Shown piece by piece: positions 23,921 to 35,478 of a DNA stretch of 64,000 nucleotides. The notes beneath the pieces were generated by a model, which worked only from the letters and a program-made list of their open reading frames with translations, was not told where the DNA came from and searched no databases. The number at the start of each line of letters is the position of its first letter. The first letter of the stretch is position 1. The stretch spans positions 434,001 to 498,000 of the forward strand of contig OZ287705.1 in assembly GCA_965649825.1 (NCBI GenBank), written 5' to 3'. The position numbers and the translations under genes were made by a program. This stretch comes from Penicillus capitatus. Taxonomy: Eukaryota; Chlorophyta.

Positions 23921-24993
23921 CTACATCGTTTCTATGGCGGTTGGAATGCACGACATGCAGAATCGCGTGATGTCTTTCAGCCACTGCGGAATGGACGCCC
24001 ACAAATGACGTGACATCTTGAGACATCTATGAAACAACAACGGGTGACGCTGGTGCACCATCTTACAATAGAGAACACGCGACAGCTCGACGTGCCGAGA
24101 CGGATGACCGACCGTCGTCAGTCGCATCTGCACGTCGAGTGTGGCGCACCGACGGCCCAGCGAACCGAAAGTGGGAGAGCTGCGTCGCAAGGCCGGCGAC
24201 TGAAATGATGAGAGGTCCAAAAGGGCAACAGCCTTGCATTCGGATTCGGTGTCCACGAGCACGACGCTTCGCAATTCGACGACCTCTTTATTCGGCCCCT
24301 TGGCGCAAACGGACGCCACTCGGCCGACCGCGGCGGCGGAGTTTCGACCGCGCGCGACGGCGATGCGCAGTCGGTAGTTCTGACCCAGGCGCAAAAAATG
24401 CACGTCTTCATTGGGAAGCTCTTCGTCTCTGAACGACAAGGCATCGTCCGTCTTGCCCAGATAAAAATCGCCGCCGTCCGATGGGCATTCCTCCACACGG
24501 ATCGTCGCGACAAGGTGCGACGCAGTGAGCTCGTTCAACGTCTCGCGACAGATCTGGCCCATCGAGTCCAGTCTGCGGCTGATCTGCACGGACAAATACA
24601 AGTCAGGGTCGAACGCAGGCTGCCCTGGCGCAGGACTTGATGCGTGTACGATCGGTGATGCGGTTTTGCCTCTGCGAAGCGAAAGATGCGGCTCGTCAAT
24701 GCCTCCGCAGCGGTGACTCGTTTGGCCGGATTCGGGCAGAGCATGCGCGTCAGGAAGGAGCGTATGGATCTGTTCGCGGTACACGGCTTCGGTAGACACC
24801 GTCGCCGACAGAGAACATCTCGCACGTATTCCGGCGTTGGTCGATATCCATAGAACCCATTTCCTGCAAGACACAACCACGTCGCCCTCCTTGCGAGACG
24901 GACGGATAACTCACCGGTCAACAGCTCGTGCGCGAGGATGCCAAGCGCCCATACGTCAGATGACGCTTCCAGGCACACGTAGGTACTGTCCAT
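23921..24993 (-). CDS. N-truncated family A gene: end of the pseudokinase plus the C-terminal domain
   Basis: Exons 24993-24915, 24863-24637 and 24583-23921 (minus) join in frame with introns of 51 and 53 nt, at the same places as in the full genes. The product begins at the kinase subdomain IX (SSDVWALGILAHELLTG), continues through FLTRMLCPNPAKRVTAAEAL (subdomain XI) and ends with a complete C-terminal domain (RDEELPNEDVHFLRLG, SPTFGSLGRRCATLDV, RVLYCKMV). The final exon is 663 nt, the same as in the copy at 52.5 kb. Nothing resembling the N-lobe, HRD or DFG region lies upstream to 25.3 kb, so the first half has been lost. The ATG at 24993 sits just where homology starts, so expression is possible but not shown. 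The donor of the second intron (GTCCTG) is weak. Confidence 0.55.
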
Positions 24994-25445
24994 GGACCGA
25001 ACGATCTGTCATTTCAAAGACGGTCATCTTGACAGGACATTCAAATCGAACGCATAAACAGACACCGTGCATACTCAATGCTCAGGACAGAACTGCCCAA
25101 GTGCTTATCGCTCCGTCCAGGCGACTTCGTTCGCGTTCCAATGCAATGAACAGCAGAAAACACGTCTTTCTTTTACAATGAGAATCTCAGAGTCGACCAT
25201 CAGCGTTTCAGATGTGACAGATGTGACTTGTTCTGTTCTTCAGACGGGATGCTGGAGTGAATCAAATGTGTGACATACATCAAGACGATGGTACGGGAAA
25301 GGTATGGAAGAATTCCGTCCTAGAGATAAAAATTGCTTTACGCTTGCCTCTTCTTCATTTGTCATTTTCACGAGCTACCAAGACACAGACAAAAGAGAAT
25401 CACCCACCCACCCGTTCATTGTTCACTATCCGCTACGTTTGTGCT

Positions 25446-27730
25446 TCATGGCAGAACGCACTCGACCGCCTTGGAGACGCCATGATAGATCATACGGATG
25501 GTCTGTTTGGCAGGTTTCGGCAGCCGTGACCATCGCTGTTGGATCGCCCGCGCCAGTCGATAACAGCGTAGTTTTCTGCCAGATCGGACGATCAGAAAAT
25601 AGATCTCGCAGTTCTTGACCAGTGGGGAAGCGGGATCGTCTTCCACAAGAAACTTCAGCTGCAGCGTTGCCTTTCGGTACCGCTCTTCGACCGTTCCGTA
25701 GAACGGACAGATGGCAAAGTGCTCTTTTAAGATGTCGATCGTCGGATCCACCTCAACAGTAGCGGCGAACTGCATACGATCGTCGATCTCGATTTGATGT
25801 CGCAGTGGAACAAGCGATCCTGTGGACGTCTCCAGGGCGATGGATTCGATTCCTCGGATCGGAAGCTGACAGCCTTCGGCATAAGAGATCTTCAGACGCA
25901 AACGAAAGCGCTCGCCGCATCGCAGTACGTAAATCTTCGTGCTCCCGAGGTCTTCATCATGATCGGTATAGGCAGGGACGCCTTCTCTCGAGAGGAACGA
26001 CAAGTTGGACGGATTCCTGGCGAAAACGATCTCTGCCTTTGTGTCGACCTGCAGCTGAGATAGGATCAATGCCCGGAGAAGAGGATACGTTTGAAGTGCA
26101 TTGTGTGAGCTCTGCAAGGAAAGGACTTCGAAAGAGTGAGATAAGAGTGAGACGAGGACGCACATGGCGCAAAGCGTGGCCTCTTTGTCGTGCAGCCTCG
26201 ATGTTTCGGAACAGAACCTCTCCGAGCGCATCGGCCGCCGTTGCTCTGTCCATTGGGTTCTCGCAGAGCAGCTTGCACAGAAACCGATGGTAGCGCTGTT
26301 CATCGCTGCCGGAATGTCGTCCGCCAGGGTCGGCAAAGAGCCATCGGTGACCAGACAAGGCAGCGTCCGAATGGGAAGCTCGCATGAAGTCGGCGACCCT
26401 TTCGGGCATGCTCTCCCCGTCGATAAACGTCGCCTCTGGTCCACACCGATCACTCATCTCTTTGCAAAAGAGTGCGAAACTCGGACCTGTTAGTATTTCG
26501 AGCGCGATGACGCCGAGCGACCACATGTCAGCTGCCGCTCCCATAAGAATGCGTTGCTGTCCTTCTTGATGAGCGGATCGCACTTCCGGCGCTGCATACT
26601 CACCTGTCACATCACTGACCAATGTCCACTCATCGACAACAGAAGCGCATTTCAGATCGATCAGCTTCCAAGTAGAGTCGGCCGGAAACCACATAATCTT
26701 CCCAGGTTCCAGGCGCCCGTACGTCACATCGTGCCCATGGATGTTCTCTAATGCCTCGAGAATCTACAGAACGAAAGATGCTTGCCCCTTGCCGAGAGCC
26801 CTGTGTGGAGTACCGAGTAAAGAATGGCCTGTCGTCTAATCATGGATGGTGAATTTGCGACGAGTCGTTCGGCAAGAGTGTAGCTTCCTCTCTCGTATAC
26901 GAGGCATGGCGGGAAGCCGCATTCCTTGATACTGGCTAACAACCTACGGCACCGCCTGGCGATGATCTCTCGGAAAGGGTCGTCGGCCCAACTTGCAGAC
27001 ATGTGGACTCTCGTTCAGAATGCGATGCATTCGGATGGTGTTTTCGAATTTGCGTAGGGCATTCGGAAAGAATTTGAGAAAGACGCGCTCCTCCGTCGAC
27101 ATGTCGATCGCGAATCTGATGTTTGGATTCTCTTCTGGAAAAGTGCTCTGCTCAATCCAGTATCTGTCACGGCAGTGCAGTGCATCTCTGATGAGATGGA
27201 TGCGAATGGCGAGCGGACGGACCTGTTTGCAAAGATCTGACCGACTTGTGTTCTTGGTGCCACTATGATAGGCCTTGACATGATTTCGCTCTCGGATAGC
27301 GCTCTCCGGAGCGGTAATAGATGGCTAAGGACGGCAGCATTGCTCAACGGTTCGTCGTCCCGTTCATCACTCTGCATACACATGCCACCCGTACTTCAAG
27401 AGCGGCAGCCATGATGGACGGGCGCACTTGTTCATGATCGATAACGAGCTCTGTGTTTTGAGATGTCTCTGCCGTCGTTTGAGAAGATTCCGCGTCAGCT
27501 AGAGAACACACATGACCCGGCCGTCTCGGCTCAGGCGACGTCGTACTGAAGTGTGAGCTGGCGGTAACGTAGTATGTAGCTTCGGAGATTTCGCGCCGTG
27601 GCTGTCGATACTCGTCCCACGATTCCCCTTCCATATGCTGCCAATCCATCTGCTCTCTCGTTGCTGAAGCTCTCGTGGAAATCTCTTCGTCATAAAGTAA
27701 ACTGCCGCCATGCATCGCACCAAAATCCAT
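25446..27730 (-). CDS. Pseudokinase with C-terminal beta-rich domain (family A, copy 2)
   Basis: The core exons are 27163-26993, 26943-26814, 26763-26487, 26435-26164 and 26111-25446 (minus); they join in frame into about 505 codons. A first exon starts with ATG at 27730 and ends at a donor after SSHFS near 27541, as in the copy at 54.7 kb. One or two exons between 27.5 and 27.2 kb (one ending in GQIFANR) are not resolved. Kinase marks: ERVFLKFF (lysine kept), CLVYERGSYTLAERL, AADMWSLGVIALEILTG and LLCENPMDRATAADAL. HRD reads YGR and DFG reads DLK, so the Asp of DFG remains but catalysis is unlikely. The C-terminal domain shows DHDEDLGSTKIYVLRCGERF, CPFYGTVEERYRKATLQL and CEIYFLIV, then a basic amphipathic tail (WSRLPKPAKQTIRMIYHG). 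The N-terminal exon is acidic and S/T-rich. Confidence 0.7.
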
Positions 27731-30369
27731 GGCCTTGTTCGAAATCGAATGGCCTATCTATCAGAAACGATGCGTCGCCTGTCAAACGGTGTTGCCAAAG
27801 GTTTCAGCAGCTTCGACGACGAAGTGGACGAAGACGGCACGGAGATGTGGCGCAAGGAATGACGGCGCGTAATAGAATTCGATGTGGGTCGCAGGGCCTA
27901 AACAAAAAGCAAGACAATAAGCGGTGTGCAGTGCGCACGACGTTTCGTTCGGCTCTATCGAAAAAAACGCTTGGCTTGAAAGGGCAACCTACGAGTAAAT
28001 GGTATGGAACGAATCCAACGGTCACTGGCGTGCTGTCAATGGAGCCCATCGACGAAGCTACGTCCGCGGCGGACCTCTCGTCATACGAAGTGTGGACACG
28101 TGTTCGTGGCGCTTGTCTTTGCCGACGACGAAACGTGTATGCACACGGTGTGCTGTCTATCTTTAGGCAAGGGGATCTGGATGTGCTTAACGTCCTCGTG
28201 GAGACGTGAAGAAATGTGCGTCGGTCAGTGGCTGAACCATGGATGACGTCATCTAGCAGGCAGCAGGTACAGAACATGAATGGATGCCCTCAGAGGTGCA
28301 CAGCATCACTGTCCGTCTGGTTTCGTCACGATGCGCTGCTGCGTCGTCGGCGATGTCGAAATAGAACCATCACCAAATCGATTTGCGACGAGGCGATCGA
28401 TCGATCGCGATTTTGGAGCATCGAGGGATCTCATCATTTCGACGGAGCAAATGTGTCGTTTATCGACATGACAAAGATTGTCGGACAGGCGGTGGCCTGT
28501 CTGTCGACGTGGCCTGAACGTTGTCCGTCACGTCCATGAAATCCGTTAGATAGCTCGGTTACAGGCCCCTTGCTCATACGTTACATCGTACAGGACGTCG
28601 ACCGTGACTCAGTACGATGTCATGACATGATGGATGTGGCAGGAGATGGAAGCGTCGTCGGAATTCTTGCCTCGCTGCACCACCCTAAAAAAAGATCTCT
28701 CTGTTCTGCGCTATATGCTCTCTTTCGCAGCGACTTTGACAATCACTGCCACACGAATGGACCCTTGTCCTGTCCGATAAGCTTGAATGAAGCGAACAAA
28801 GACAGGCGCTGTGTGAATCTCTTCTGATCTTCAGCAGCTGTTCATCAACGGGATACTCTGTCTACATCTGATGCAAGACGTACGCAGATCCCTTTGCAGG
28901 ACACCCTGCTGAGATAGTTACAAATCATCACTCTTTTTTGACCGATTCGTGCCATCGTGCGTCATCGACGGAATCAAAGACGAAGAGGACCAGGCTGACT
29001 TGAGAGAAGCTCCCGAGAAGATGGGGCCAACTTAGTGGACAGCAGAATTTTGAGGTTTCCGTCAGATTCTCGTCATGAGAGAGAGTGTGTGTGTAGACAG
29101 TACTTTAGCGAATACCGGTCCACGCGATGGTACTGACGTGACGTTTCGACTTTCGTGTCCCGCTTCGAAGAATAGGTGTATCTCCGACAATGGCACGGTG
29201 CCCTGTTGCTCCATGTGCATCAAAACAAAAACAATGAAACTATCCACCTGTCTACGTCAGATAATCTAACGTCACATCAGCATCAGCGTCGTAGCGTATA
29301 GAAGCAGATAGATGTTCTTGCTTTCTCACATCTAATCCGTCCACATTTCCTACGTCTTTCTCGGAACGCTCTTGCAATCTGCCCAACGTCAAATCCACGC
29401 GATTCTCAAATCCATGACGAAGAGCGATGCTAGCTAGACAGAGAACACTTGCTGTCTGTGGCAGACAGTGGTTTCTTCCCCAAACGTTGAGCGAGACTGC
29501 AGTGTTCGACTTCGGAGGCAGAAAACACCATTCTTGCTAAGACATCGGGCAATCGAAATGACAAAGTGGCCGATGTCAAAAGGAATTTCTCTCAAGAATT
29601 GCAGTCAGGACGAGGGTGGCGTGCAAACAGACTGTTGACTGGATCAAACTTAGCAACTAGCAGACGATGCTGACGATCGCCTCGCGTTAAATCCGTGTAT
29701 TCAACTAAGAATTGGACAGTAATGTCAAGTTGGCAAGTACTTGTACACGGTGTTCTGTCGTGAGGGAAACTTAAGGATGTCACAGCGCCCGGGTGATAGA
29801 GTTTACTGACGTTTAAACACAAAACAACAGTGCCTGCTAACTGTTGGAAGTCACAAAGTGATAGGTACAATCAAAAGCGTGCTCGAAGTGTCTAAGTGCA
29901 GTGCCGGTATTGATGGATCTCACAGCGACCACACAACATAGCTCTCTTGTGATTGTTCGATGTCTCAACGTATGCGTTCACAATGACAAAGGTGATTGCC
30001 GTTTGGAATGAGCGATTCGAGTGGGAGAGGCACATGGACAAGAGAATTCAAATAGAATGGCGACTGCCACTGCGACTGCAAACTGAATAACCTTTGGATA
30101 TGAAACCCGGGTCCTCATTCGCCTTTGGGCTTTGCACACGGCGAAGTCAGCGGTGTCGGTGCTCTTTACTGGTGACGAGGTCCGCATTGTACGTATCTAG
30201 AAAGAAAAACCCTTTAGTAAAGGAAGCATGACTGTACAACCCAGAGCAGGCAACAGCATCACAAAATCGACTGGAAAACCGTCACGGGTGTAGCGACGTA
30301 AGTCGACAAAGTCGTCAGAAAGTCGTCGAGGAGGCACGGTGGTCGGTCGGCAGTCGTGACGGGACGTGC
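27731..30369. other. Gene-poor stretch; nothing assigned
   Basis: Short frames only, none with a recognisable domain, a paralogous block or a coherent exon chain. I see no tRNA-like fold or long tandem repeat. Confidence 0.4.
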
Positions 30370-31271
30370 GTGGGGCTGAGGACGCGGATACGGCGAATAC
30401 GGTGGGCATATGTTGGAGACAGCGCCTTCTCGACTGTGGGGTTCGACCCGAAGCGGATGGTGCAGTTGGACCAGTTCGAGAAGTACGACCGCGGGGGTTC
30501 GCTTCCTGCGCCGGACACAGAGGAGGGACGTCCCATCAGAGTTGACCCGGTTGTGTCCGGCGAGCCCGCGCCGAGTTGGATGGGTTCCGGCGGGGAAGGG
30601 ACAACGTCGCGTCAGTTCGGGGGCCGACGGTAGGGTCATCACCCGGACAAAAACTTTTCATTTTTCGAATAACCGTCGCCGTCGAAAACGTCTCCGCAGA
30701 GAGCGCTCGGGCCACCGCGATCGCCGATTCTTTTGCATTTCGACAGGGCAAGTCATCTTACAACGCCTAGTCGCGTTTCGGAACACTCTGCTACAAGAAA
30801 CAGCACGCGTCGAAGGGCATGTATGGGTAAAAACGAGAACGAGCGTGCAGCTAGCGCAAGAGTCTTGTTCCTCCGTTGTCAAAGACTTCCCTTTCCAATG
30901 CATGCCTCGGCGAATTGGTGGAAGAAGGAAAGCGCACAGCTGTCGTCAAGTCAGACATTCCCCTCCCCAAGCTCGCGCACCTAAGCTTTGTTTCGCAACT
31001 GCTCCCGTTTACGAGAGAGAGACGGTTTACAATTGGCTGTGTCATTCTGAGAAGGAAGCTTAGCGATGAGAAAAGTGCGCTGCTTGCATCTGGGAGCCTT
31101 CTGCGTGACTGTCGCTGTGAAGACAATGTGGACGAGGCGCCTCTTGTCACCAACTGCTCTTACTGCACGCATGGATGTGGTCAAGAAGTCGACTCTGTCG
31201 AGAAACCATTAGTCATTGGAGATCTTCTGCTAAGGGAGATCGATAGTTCAATGAAAAGACAGCTGGTGTGA
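30370..31271 (+). other. Possible small gene of unknown function, exon structure unresolved
   Basis: Two plus-strand pieces look protein-like. The first (about 30412-30633) encodes GFDPKRMVQLDQFEKYDRGG, is P/G-rich towards its end and stops at 30631-30633. The second (30876-31271) has a Cys-rich acidic section (CRCEDNVDEAP, CSYCTHGCGQEVD). They are in different frames and neither starts with ATG, so they would need splicing or belong to separate genes. I do not recognise either; weak claim. Confidence 0.2.
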
Positions 31272-32469
31272 TCGTCATCTGTCAGATCGAGAGAAAGCGG
31301 CAGCAATGTGCATCATGACATACGGTTCTTTCACAGGATCATATCTGGCAGACAGCAGGCCTGTCCGTGGCACCCTATCCAAAGACGTCTTCGCTGAGAT
31401 GTAGTGGTTTCGCACCAATCTTCCGGTTTTAAATCTTGCTTGACACATATATCATGCCAAGTGATCGCGTCGACCCGAACTGCCACGCACGTGGTCCACA
31501 GCAGAATGCAGCGACACCTTGGTATTCTAAATGTCAGAAGCAGCCTTTGGCCAACCTCCTCCATACATATGTGCTTGGAAAACCCCCGCCCGTCCTGTAG
31601 CAGAGGAGCCTGTCGTGCTTCCCTTTGCCAGAAGAAATCAATCCCTGCGCCGTCGTTCTCGTTCGTGAAGAGCTAGATCTACGCGGTGCGCGGAGTTATA
31701 GTCGCGACTGTCTTCTCTAATGTCTTTAGAATGATGTGACCTTCTGTCCATTCCACTCTATGGGAATTATGCCAATACCTTCGGCTTCGGATGAACAAGA
31801 ACGAAAGAGTGCAAAGGATGAAGCATCTTTTTAGCGTTGCGATCTGTCTGTGTCCCTTTCTTGACCAAGTACGTGACCTAGGAACGACGACGGACGCCAG
31901 GCAGTTTAACAAACGTGATGTGACACACTAGATTGACTCAAAGATGCCATGAATACGTTCAGAACGTCTTCGTCCTTGATAGAATAATTCACTTCTGTCA
32001 GAATCTAAGTCGAGCGAGAAGTCGCGATGCCTTACGCTTCGGCATTGTCGATTAGGCCCCTTAGTAGACTTCGATTCCGTCCAGATGACACCACACTAGA
32101 AACTGAACTCTTCCTTCGGAATCCGCCCTCGCGGGCGCGATGAATGTGAATAAGGAACGCGAGTGAGTGGCACGATGCGTTTGGCAGGTGTGGATGCACG
32201 GAGACTCTTCGCTCAACAAGGATCTGTCCAAAAATGTCGATGACGCTTAGGCCATCGTGTTGTCACTCGCATAAAAAACATCGAATACTAATAGAATCTC
32301 TAATACACATCCAGTCGGCTAGCAGCGTTTACAGTTTGTTGACACTTTGGAATCTTCGACTGGACAAACTTCTCGACAGCTGACCCGTAGAATGTGACAG
32401 AAGTCTTATCGACAGAGTGACAATGCAGATTCGGGAAATGACTAGATAGGTGTGAAAGGCGTCAACAAC
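31272..32469. other. Intergenic; nothing assigned
   Basis: No long frame and no repeat noticed. Confidence 0.4.
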
Positions 32470-33010
32470 TCAGTGAGCGAGGATCGAACGTAGTTCGGAA
32501 CAAGTGATGCGAAACAAAGGAGTTTCAGTGGGGTCAAGGCCATTGCAGATGAGAGCCACAGGCTTCTCTCCTGCGATCGTTGCACGCGACTTCGATGCTC
32601 TAGCGGCAACGAGAATCTGGAAAGAGATTCGCGTAGTAGTAGACAAAGGTCGATGCCTCACTTTTGCAACTATTAAGTGGTCGCCATACGCTGCGGTATG
32701 AAGCGGTGTCCATCCGAGGGCGTCTGCGGCGTTGACATTCGCTCCGCGGATCACAAGAGCCTAGACGCGACGGTTAAGCGGCAAAAAAACGTCCGACTCT
32801 CACCACTACGGTAGCAAAGTCTCCGTTACGCGCGGCATAGTAAAGCGGTGTCTGTCCGAATTCGTCGACGGCGTCGACGCTCACCTACCTCACCTTTTAG
32901 GAGAGACTGGAGACACGAGACTGACTGGTCAGGTGATGATAGCGAAATGCGTTCAGGTGCTCTCACCCTGGCTTTCTGCTTGTTTCCTTCGATCACGGCC
33001 CGGTGAAGTT
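32470..33010 (-). CDS. Ankyrin-repeat protein, C-terminal exons
   Basis: On the minus strand exons 32884-32804, 32760-32662 and 32616-32470 join in frame with introns of 43 and 45 nt. The translation gives consecutive ankyrin units: DEFGQTPLYYAARNGDFATV, then RGANVNAADALGWTPLHTAA, then LIVAKILVAARAS, and a short unrelated tail ending RSILAH. An earlier exon around 32.95-33.0 kb encodes LHRAVIEGNKQKAR, the start of another ankyrin unit; its join to 32884 needs an 82-nt intron and leaves that repeat about five residues short. The 5' end was not found. Ankyrin repeats mediate protein binding; no partner domain is visible. A partly decayed gene cannot be excluded. Confidence 0.6.
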
Positions 33011-34462
33011 CTGTTCATTTAAAGGTTGACGGAGTGTTGTTTGCTTTGCCGTCGTCTGCAAAACCAGGCAGCTTTGCCGAGTAGAGCACAGCGGTGATTC
33101 TACCGGGAAGCGATGCTTCATCCGTCTGAAGGCGAAAGCAATCACAGAACGTCGCCGTACGCGGAGAAATGACAGAAGAATATTACCGTGGCTTTGCGCC
33201 AAACGAACTTTTTAGACAAGATGTCGGCGCTGTGTACTGACAAAGCACAAAAAAGAGCCAGCTTCGAATAGTTTACGCTTCGCCGACCGTGACTAGCAAC
33301 CGACGGACACGGCCCCTGAACCAAAAGCCAGAACAGAACGCATTGGAGCCCGTAGTTTGTCATCTTACAGTGGCGGCGCAAAAGACAGACAGCAGAAGTG
33401 TCAAGTTTTCGATAACCCGAAACGCGCAATCGACAAACGTTCGGTGTAATGGGTTCTTTACGCATGTGCATCGTACGCCGATGGACCCATGACACCCAAG
33501 GGCCGTTACGTAAAGACATCGTAAAGTCTGTCCGTGCAGCACAATTTGTCTTCGTCCGTCTCCTGCATTCTTTGCTTTGCTTGCTGTGCATTGATAAGGT
33601 ATTGCCGCAGAAGACTGTGGAAGTGGAAACCGGTCGAAGAATCCCACAGAGCTTGTCTAACGAGTGCGCTGTGAAACTTGAATCTACATGTCCCGTCGCT
33701 CAGGTAGTGAGTGACCCTGCATGTCAGGGTCGATGTTGACGCCGTGCCTATCCTCCGATCGACGATGTCTCTTCCGTTTGGTCTCATTGCTGTTTATGAT
33801 GCTAAAGAATCGCGCCGCCATGTAGTATAACGATGTCGCACCTTTTCCATCCGTGCTGCACGGGACCCATTCTGCAACTGGTTTCTTTCGTCCTATAGAG
33901 CGCAGTCATGCGTCTATCTGTGAAATTGTCACGAGTTAGTTCTCTGCACTGACGCAAGCAGAGAGCATCGCTATACGTCGTCATCCAGCAGGAAATGCAG
34001 ACAACGGCTGGACGTCAAGCTCAGGAACGCCACTAGAGTTCGGACGTTTGCAACGCGAACGCTCTTTGCACTGCATATCCTATCTGTGTACGAGTTAAAC
34101 TGCGAGATCCGAAGGCCAACACCTCATTCATTCTTAACCCCAGATGCCTTCCGCATCAGCAACTCTGTTCCTCACCTTCTCTTTTGCTCCCCGGTCCATG
34201 CAGTCGTCCGTTTGCGCTCGGAATGGGAGTCCCCGGCACCTTTAAGGTAAGAGTGTTTTGTTAAGCGAGCCACCCTTGCAACAGACATCTCACTTAGACA
34301 ACATGAGAATACCGCTGTGCATACTCACTCTTTTTCAAGCTCCCTTCTTTGAGAAGACTGTCTGAGACGGCCGAGCGTTGTCACCTCTTCAGGGAAGGCT
34401 TTCAGTACGGTTTGCAATAAGTCTTTCCTCGTGGGAGCGACTCTGTCTGGCCCATCTACATG
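33011..34462. other. Intergenic; nothing assigned
   Basis: A 149-codon minus frame (33142-33591) overlaps several others and has no domain or splice support. Confidence 0.35.
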
Positions 34463-35135
34463 TCAAGGCATGGCCTGGTCACTTACGTAGCAAACCACAC
34501 ACCCTCTAGATAACTCTCTGAATTCACACGACCGTTCTCTTCTCACCAGAACGGAAGGTTCGAATAATGGCTTCCAACGGTTCAGTATGTTCTGCCCCTT
34601 TGGATATCCATTGCGATCCCTTTTCAGTTCGTCGAATCGTTGCAAAAGCGCTTTGTCTGCTTCCCGTCGTCGAGCGAACGCACACGACACGTATCCGATA
34701 GAAGTCCTTTTAGCAGGAGAATCGATCATGGTTCATTCAGATTGGCAAGATCGACATGTATACCGAAGGTCGCTCGAAGACGAGTGGACTGAGGAACCAT
34801 GGGACAAGTCGCAATCAGCGAACGCAAGAAAACGATGGCGGTGCGACGTTTGTCGCCATCGTACGCATCCATTACTCGAGTGTTCAAGCCGTCGACTTCG
34901 AACGTCAGACGGAACCCGCGCACCTGCTGGAAGGATCATCTTCATGCGAAGAGAGAGCCAAGCAGCAGTTTGTGGAGCAATCCTTTCCGCGAAGAATGGG
35001 CGCCAAGAAGAAGGAAGCGGCGCACTTTTCGTCCTGCTCCACGTGTTCCAAGCCTGCATTTTCGAACACGTCAGGAGTTCGTTTGTTCGGCAAGGTTTGA
35101 AGGAGGTTTGCTCGCCTGTGTGCCGTCAGTGACAA
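34463..35135 (-). CDS. Divergent MATH-like gene or gene fragment
   Basis: Minus-strand pieces in different frames resemble parts of a MATH domain. One reads LTFEVDGL and TAIVFLRS, ending FGIHVDLANLNEP (34923-34726). The next reads FDELKRDRNGYPKGQNIL, then RWKPLFEPSVLV (34729-34463). An upstream piece reads LPNKRTPDVFENAG. The same order of pieces recurs at 61.46-60.8 kb (MPNVQTSDVLETK, then DVEVDGL), so this is a duplicated unit. Short introns are likely between the pieces but I could not fix them. The assignment rests on pattern similarity to the better MATH copies in this window. Confidence 0.35.
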
Positions 35136-35478
35136 AACGACCGTTGCGAGAATTTATCGTCCATTCGTCTCCTTGACCTAGAGGTTCTACCATTTAGCCA
35201 AATGCACACACAGTACAGCTGCCATCTATTGGCTCAAACGATTCTGCAGCAAGGTTTGTTTCGACGAGAAGACCGATGATGGACTCAGAGATGCGTGAGA
35301 GGCGCTGCCCGTCCCGGATTGCGCACAGAAGCCTTCGTCGAGTTCTGAGAATATCACCCTCTACGCGACCAACGACTTTCCCTGTATGCTCTAGTAGTCA
35401 TTCATCGATGGTCGTGATAGAACGACGATGACTGGATGCTCTCATGGTCTGCACACATTCCTGCTCCTTTGTCGATAG

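Noticed and set aside
30259-30642. Minus-strand 127-codon P/R-rich frame
   Set aside because: Composition bias only; the plus strand of the same stretch is at least as protein-like.
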